Shown here piece after piece: positions 60,441 to 64,000 of a stretch of DNA of 64,000 bases (position 1 is the stretch's first letter; every line of letters begins with the position of its first letter). Where the stretch lies: assembly GCA_900548855.1 (NCBI GenBank), contig URMF01000007.1:1-64000 (forward strand), given 5' to 3'. The notes under the pieces were generated by a model that was not told the DNA's origin, ran no database searches, and saw only the letters and a list, made by a program, of their open reading frames with translations. The position numbers and the translations under genes are program-made. Source of the DNA: an uncultured Eubacteriales bacterium. GTDB lineage: Bacteria; Bacillota; Clostridia; Lachnospirales; Lachnospiraceae.

Positions 60441-61625
60441 ATGAAGAAAAAAACGGTAAAAAGGACAATTTTTGTCTCAAATGCTTTAATGATACTGGCA
60501 ACACTGGCGCTGCTTCTGGTTATAAATCTAGGGGTGGTAAAAATATATTGGGAATCCATTGAGCGGAAGTGGGAGGCTTCCATGGTGACCATAACAGAGG
60601 CCGCCAACGTGGAGGATATGCTGGAGGAGTGGACGGTTCACCAAAATTCCTTTATTCTGCTGTTGTTTATCGATGCGTTTTTCTGTATAGCCGCATTTAT
60701 TATTGCCAGCTCTTTTTTTACAAGGAATCTGGTACGGTATATTATGAAACCGCTGGATGCACTGGGAGATGGGGCAAAAAGGATTCAGGAGAACATACTG
60801 ACAGAGGAGATTGTCTATTCGGGAGATGTGGAATTTGAGACCATATGCGATACCTTTAACGGGATGCAGGCGCACATTTTAGAAGAGCAGGAAAAGAACC
60901 GGAAGTATGAGAAGGCGAGGAATGACATGATTGCGGGAATTTCTCATGATTTGCGGACTCCATTGACTGCCATCCGGGGAACTATTAAGGGACTGCTGGA
61001 TGGGATTGCCGGTACACCGGAGCGGCAGGATAAATTTCTTGAAACGGCATACCGGAGGACGGAGGAGATGAACGTGCTGCTGGAACGGTTATTTTATGTG
61101 TCAAAGCTGGAAACCGGGAATATGCCTCTTAACCTTGTATCCATTGATTTACCTGCATTTATCGACAGCTATGTGAAGGGAAAGCAGGAATATTTAGAGG
61201 AGGCGGAGATTACCGCAGATATCGGAACGGTTACCGGATATGCCAGGGCAGATGCAGAGCAGCTTCAGCGGATTTTTGATAATCTGGTGGAAAACAGCAA
61301 GAAATACGCAGAAGCAGCGCCGCTGAAAATGAAGCTTACCCTGAGCCATTCGGAGAAGGGATTCTGTATTTGCTTTTCGGATAATGGCGTAGGAGTACCA
61401 GAGGAAAAATTGCCTTATATTTTTGATGAATTTTATCGCGGAGATGAGTCCCGAAACAAAAAGGAAGGAAATGGACTTGGTCTGTATATCGTAAAATATC
61501 TGATTGAGAGGATGGGTGGCAGCGTCCGGGCAGAAAATGCAGACGGGCTTGCCGTTTATATGGAGATAAAGGAAGGAGACAAGGAAGATGGCAGAGACGA
61601 AACGGATACTGATTGTGGAAGATGA
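60441..61625 (+). CDS. sensor histidine kinase
   Basis: 394 residues. TM1 (about 8-30), a very short extracytoplasmic loop (about 30-65), TM2 (about 68-92), HAMP (about 95-150), H-box GISHDLRTPL with the phosphorylated His near 168, N-box DNLVENSKKY, G1 SDNGVGVPEE and G2 GNGLGLYIVK. The small sensor loop suggests sensing within the membrane, as in bacitracin- or cell-wall-stress kinases. The AAGGAG start at 60441 was chosen. Its end overlaps the regulator gene by 38 nt. Confidence 0.93.
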   Translation: MKKKTVKRTIFVSNALMILATLALLLVINLGVVKIYWESIERKWEASMVTITEAANVEDMLEEWTVHQNSFILLLFIDAFFCIAAFIIASSFFTRNLVRYIMKPLDALGDGAKRIQENILTEEIVYSGDVEFETICDTFNGMQAHILEEQEKNRKYEKARNDMIAGISHDLRTPLTAIRGTIKGLLDGIAGTPERQDKFLETAYRRTEEMNVLLERLFYVSKLETGNMPLNLVSIDLPAFIDSYVKGKQEYLEEAEITADIGTVTGYARADAEQLQRIFDNLVENSKKYAEAAPLKMKLTLSHSEKGFCICFSDNGVGVPEEKLPYIFDEFYRGDESRNKKEGNGLGLYIVKYLIERMGGSVRAENADGLAVYMEIKEGDKEDGRDETDTDCGR

Positions 61626-62298
61626 TGCGGACATCAGTATGGTGGAACAGGCCTATCTGGAATCGGCGGGCTTTCTGACGGAGATTGTGACAGAAGGTGA
61701 GAAGGTTTCCGGGCTGCTGGAGGAAGAAAGCTTTGACCTGATTTTGCTGGATTTAATGCTGCCGGGGAAAAGCGGCTATGAAATCTGCCGGGAGATACGG
61801 GATAAGGTGGATATCCCGATTCTTATGGTTACGGCGAGGACGGAATCGGTGGATAAAGTCAGGGGGCTTGGACTGGGGGCTGACGATTATATTGCAAAGC
61901 CCTTTGACCCGGCAGAGCTGGTGGCAAGGGTTCATGCGAACCTGCGGCAGTATGAGCGGATGCTTAAGAAGCTTCCGGGGGAGGAGGCAGAGACACCGGA
62001 GGAAATACGGATTCACGATTTACGAATCCTTGTGAACAGCTGGAAGGTTTATAAGGGGGAAAGGGAGATAAAATTTCCCAACCGTGAATTTGAACTGTTA
62101 AAATTTCTGGCAATGAATCCCAATATTGTATTTTCAAAGGAACAGCTTTTTGAAAAGATATGGGGATATGATTATGTGGGTGACAGTGCAACGGTGATGG
62201 TGCATATCAACCGGATTCGGGAAAAGATTGAGGATGACAGCAAAAATCCGAAGATTTTAGAGACGGTGTGGGGAGCGGGTTACCGCTTGAACCAATAA
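61588..62298 (+). CDS. OmpR/PhoB-family response regulator
   Basis: 236 residues. The receiver domain has acidic pair EDDADIS, phospho-acceptor Asp in LILLDLMLPGKSGYE (about 54), VTARTES and ADDYIAKPFDP with the conserved Lys. The C-terminal winged helix (about 145-235) has FPNREFELLKFLAMNP and VMVHINRIREKIED. Partner of the kinase just upstream. Probable binding sites are the TTGTTTA direct repeats. Confidence 0.94.
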   Translation: MAETKRILIVEDDADISMVEQAYLESAGFLTEIVTEGEKVSGLLEEESFDLILLDLMLPGKSGYEICREIRDKVDIPILMVTARTESVDKVRGLGLGADDYIAKPFDPAELVARVHANLRQYERMLKKLPGEEAETPEEIRIHDLRILVNSWKVYKGEREIKFPNREFELLKFLAMNPNIVFSKEQLFEKIWGYDYVGDSATVMVHINRIREKIEDDSKNPKILETVWGAGYRLNQ

Positions 62299-62313
62299 TA
62301 GGAGAGGAAGAAA

Positions 62314-63225
62314 ATGTGGATTTTTTATGCGATAGGCTCTTCTTTTTTTGCGGGAATTACGGCGGTTCTTGCAAAATGCGGAATCAGAAAAACAGATTCG
62401 GATGTGGCAACAGCAATCCGTACCATCGTGGTATGGTTGTTTTCATGGCTTATGGTGCTGATTACCGGTACCTGGTCCGGCATTACACAGATAGGCGGGA
62501 AAACGCTTTTGTTCCTGATTTTATCCGGGCTGGCAACCGGGGCATCCTGGCTGTGTTATTTTCATGCCCTGCAAAAGGGTGACATTAACAAGGTGGTGCC
62601 CATTGATAAATCCAGTACGGTACTTACAATTCTTTTGGCGCTGATTTTCCTACGGGAAGGGCTTACATGGGGGAAAATAGCAGCGGCTATTCTGATTGGC
62701 GCAGGAACCCTGTTGATGATTTCCAAGGCTCCATCGGATGGGGGAAATGCATCCTCTGGGTATTCCGGTAATGAAGCACAGCCAGAAGAGCCCCCCCAAA
62801 AAAGCAGGGAATGGCTGGTCTATGCGGTTTTATCTGCCGTATTTGCCAGCTTAACCGCAATTTTGGGCAAAATCGGAATTGCGGGAATCGATTCTAATCT
62901 TGGCACAGCCATACGGACAACGGTTGTCCTGCTGATGGCGTGGCTGATGGTGTTTTTCGCCGGAAAGCAGCGGGAGGTGAAAGAGATAGAGAAAAGGGAA
63001 CTTGGATTTATTGTGTTGTCCGGACTGGCAACGGGAGCGTCTTGGCTATGCTATTATCGGGCCTTACAGGATGGACCCGCCAGTGCGGTTGTTCCCATAG
63101 ATAAACTAAGTATTCTTGTCACCATTCTTTTTTCCAGAATTGTATTTCATGAAAGGCTGGCAAGGAAGGCAGCTATCGGGCTTTGCTGTATTCTTGCCGG
63201 TACGATAATACTGGCGGTTATATAG
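62314..63225 (+). CDS. EamA-family (DMT) transporter
   Basis: 303 residues with ten membrane helices in two EamA repeats; GLATGASWLCYFHALQKGDINKV in the first half is mirrored by GLATGASWLCYYRALQDGPASAV in the second (each read in parts). The hydrophilic linker (about 135-165) is Gly/Ser/Pro-rich. It lies 15 bp after the response regulator, so it is in the same operon, possibly exporting a metabolite or flipping a lipid carrier. Confidence 0.88.
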   Translation: MWIFYAIGSSFFAGITAVLAKCGIRKTDSDVATAIRTIVVWLFSWLMVLITGTWSGITQIGGKTLLFLILSGLATGASWLCYFHALQKGDINKVVPIDKSSTVLTILLALIFLREGLTWGKIAAAILIGAGTLLMISKAPSDGGNASSGYSGNEAQPEEPPQKSREWLVYAVLSAVFASLTAILGKIGIAGIDSNLGTAIRTTVVLLMAWLMVFFAGKQREVKEIEKRELGFIVLSGLATGASWLCYYRALQDGPASAVVPIDKLSILVTILFSRIVFHERLARKAAIGLCCILAGTIILAVI

Positions 63226-63247
63226 AGGGTTTTATCAAATTTAAATA

Positions 63248-63289
63248 TTGTTTAGGTTTTGTTTAAGAAATTACCTCCTGTTTGTTTAA
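63248..63289 (+). promoter_or_regulatory. TTGTTTA triple box upstream of the DUF368 gene
   Basis: TTGTTTAG at 63248, TTGTTTAA at 63259 and 63282, with gaps of 3 and 15 bp exactly as at 60218-60259. Indicates control by the same response regulator. Confidence 0.65.
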
Positions 63290-63378
63290 TGCAGGCTGTT
63301 AAGATGATTTTCAGGATAAACGTTTATAGACGTTTTCGGATATGCTTGACAGCAGAAAACAAATAGGAGGTTTTTATT

Positions 63379-64000
63379 ATGATAAAAGAAGGAATCAATG
63401 GATTTTGTATGGCACTGGCAGACAGCGTGCCGGGAGTATCGGGAGGAACAGTTGCCTTTATCATGGGGTTTTATGATAAATTTATCAGTTCTATTCATAA
63501 TCTCGTCTTTGGAAAAATGGAGGAAAAGAAAGGGGCTGTCGGTTATCTGGCAAAGCTTGGGGCTGGCTGGGCGGCAGGAATGGTTTTGGCGGTACTGGTG
63601 CTGTCTGCACTATTTGAAAGCCGTATATATACCGTAAGTTCCCTGTTTATCGGATTGATTGCAGGTTCTATTCCACTGATTATAAAAGAGGAAAGGCAGA
63701 GCTTCCGGGAGGTGGGAAAAGGCATTTTCTTCTGTATTCTGGGGCTTGTGCTTGTTGTGGGGATTACGCTGCTGAATGGGAAAACAGGGGTAACTTCCAT
63801 GGACTTGAGTCAGTTTTCCATGGGACTGGGGGTTAAGTTGTTTTTTATCGGAATGATTGCAATATCTGCAATGTTTCTTCCAGGAATATCCGGCTCTACT
63901 CTGCTTTTGATTTTTGGGGCATATATACCAGTAATATCTGCAGTGCGTGGACTTCTGGGATTGGATTTTTCCTATATTCCCGGGTTGATGTTTTTTGGCT
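63379..64000 (+). CDS. DUF368 membrane protein (partial, runs off the window)
   Basis: At least 207 residues. It begins MIKEGINGFCMALADSVPGV with GGTVAFIMGFYDKFI, then about five membrane helices and the second family motif FLPGISGSTLLLIFGAY (about 167). DUF368 proteins include recently described undecaprenyl-phosphate transporters that recycle the wall lipid carrier. AGGAGG before ATG 63379. The C-terminal end is missing because the window ends. Confidence 0.9.
   Translation, partial: MIKEGINGFCMALADSVPGVSGGTVAFIMGFYDKFISSIHNLVFGKMEEKKGAVGYLAKLGAGWAAGMVLAVLVLSALFESRIYTVSSLFIGLIAGSIPLIIKEERQSFREVGKGIFFCILGLVLVVGITLLNGKTGVTSMDLSQFSMGLGVKLFFIGMIAISAMFLPGISGSTLLLIFGAYIPVISAVRGLLGLDFSYIPGLMFFG

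Noticed and set aside
1..64000. CRISPR array, tRNA or rRNA genes
   Set aside because: No regularly spaced repeat array and no cloverleaf or rRNA-like sequence was noticed; repeats found are operators, arm sites and iterons.

Overview
The window looks like a chromosome segment of a Gram-positive, anaerobic Clostridia-type bacterium, most likely a Lachnospiraceae gut commensal. This is inferred from AGGAGG-type ribosome binding sites, moderate GC in core genes, LuxS, an FtsEX-M23-S41 cluster, YibE/F, YitT, a DUF368 protein and sn-glycerol-1-phosphate dehydrogenase. No rRNA, tRNA or CRISPR array was seen.

Left core (1-14552): luxS, a split yibE/yibF pair, an NlpC/P60 hydrolase with a WalR-like box, an EF-P-modification-type reductase, a LytR_C protein, a WecG/TagA-like protein, an orphan sugar-ABC ATPase (UgpC/MsmK type), a CdaR-type regulator, ftsE-ftsX-M23 hydrolase-S41 protease (cell division and wall cleavage), and guaA.

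Integrative region (14541-44133): two related integrative mobilizable elements sit head-to-tail in the 3' end of guaA. Three copies of the core CGAGTTYGA (14540, 30809, 44125) bound them. Each element begins with the same module: a leftward XRE repressor, a cluster of 18-bp palindromic operators, a small excisionase-like protein and a tyrosine integrase. Each also has paired 11-bp-spaced integrase arm sites at both ends. Element 1 (about 16.3 kb) then has a ParM-like actin, a ParR-like protein, MobC, a MobA/VirD2-type relaxase that overlaps a coiled-coil membrane protein by 600 nt, and TnpV. Its AT-rich defence cargo is a cytosine methyltransferase, a restriction endonuclease, a putative QxK nuclease with a zinc-hook SMC-like ATPase, a Shedu-like nuclease and an ApeA-like HEPN protein. 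Element 2 (about 13.3 kb) has a RepA-like ATPase, a Mob/Pre (MobV) relaxase and TnpV. Its cargo includes a GNAT, a SAM methyltransferase, a flavodoxin-like reductase, a CAT-like acetyltransferase, a DUF1016 nuclease, a small membrane protein and a kinase-Nudix fusion.

Right core (44134-64000): HAD phosphatase, purN and an acyltransferase, then a decayed stretch (47.3-52.2 kb) with broken DUF4259, DUF4272 and Imm-like genes, an Rhs-repeat scrap and a truncated dihydrouridine synthase. This reads as an orphan polymorphic-toxin immunity graveyard. After it come an XRE-DUF5680 regulator, a DEDD exonuclease, a GNAT, an AAA-Schlafen fusion, glycerol-1-phosphate dehydrogenase, YitT, a MATE exporter, a two-component system, an EamA transporter and a DUF368 protein cut by the window end. 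Identically spaced TTGTTTA boxes precede both the two-component operon and the DUF368 gene, suggesting one envelope-stress regulon.

The strongest candidates for something undescribed are the four-gene methyltransferase/endonuclease/QxK-protein/zinc-hook ATPase operon, the membrane protein plus kinase-Nudix pair, and the AAA-Schlafen fusion. All functions are inferred from reading translations; no database search was run.
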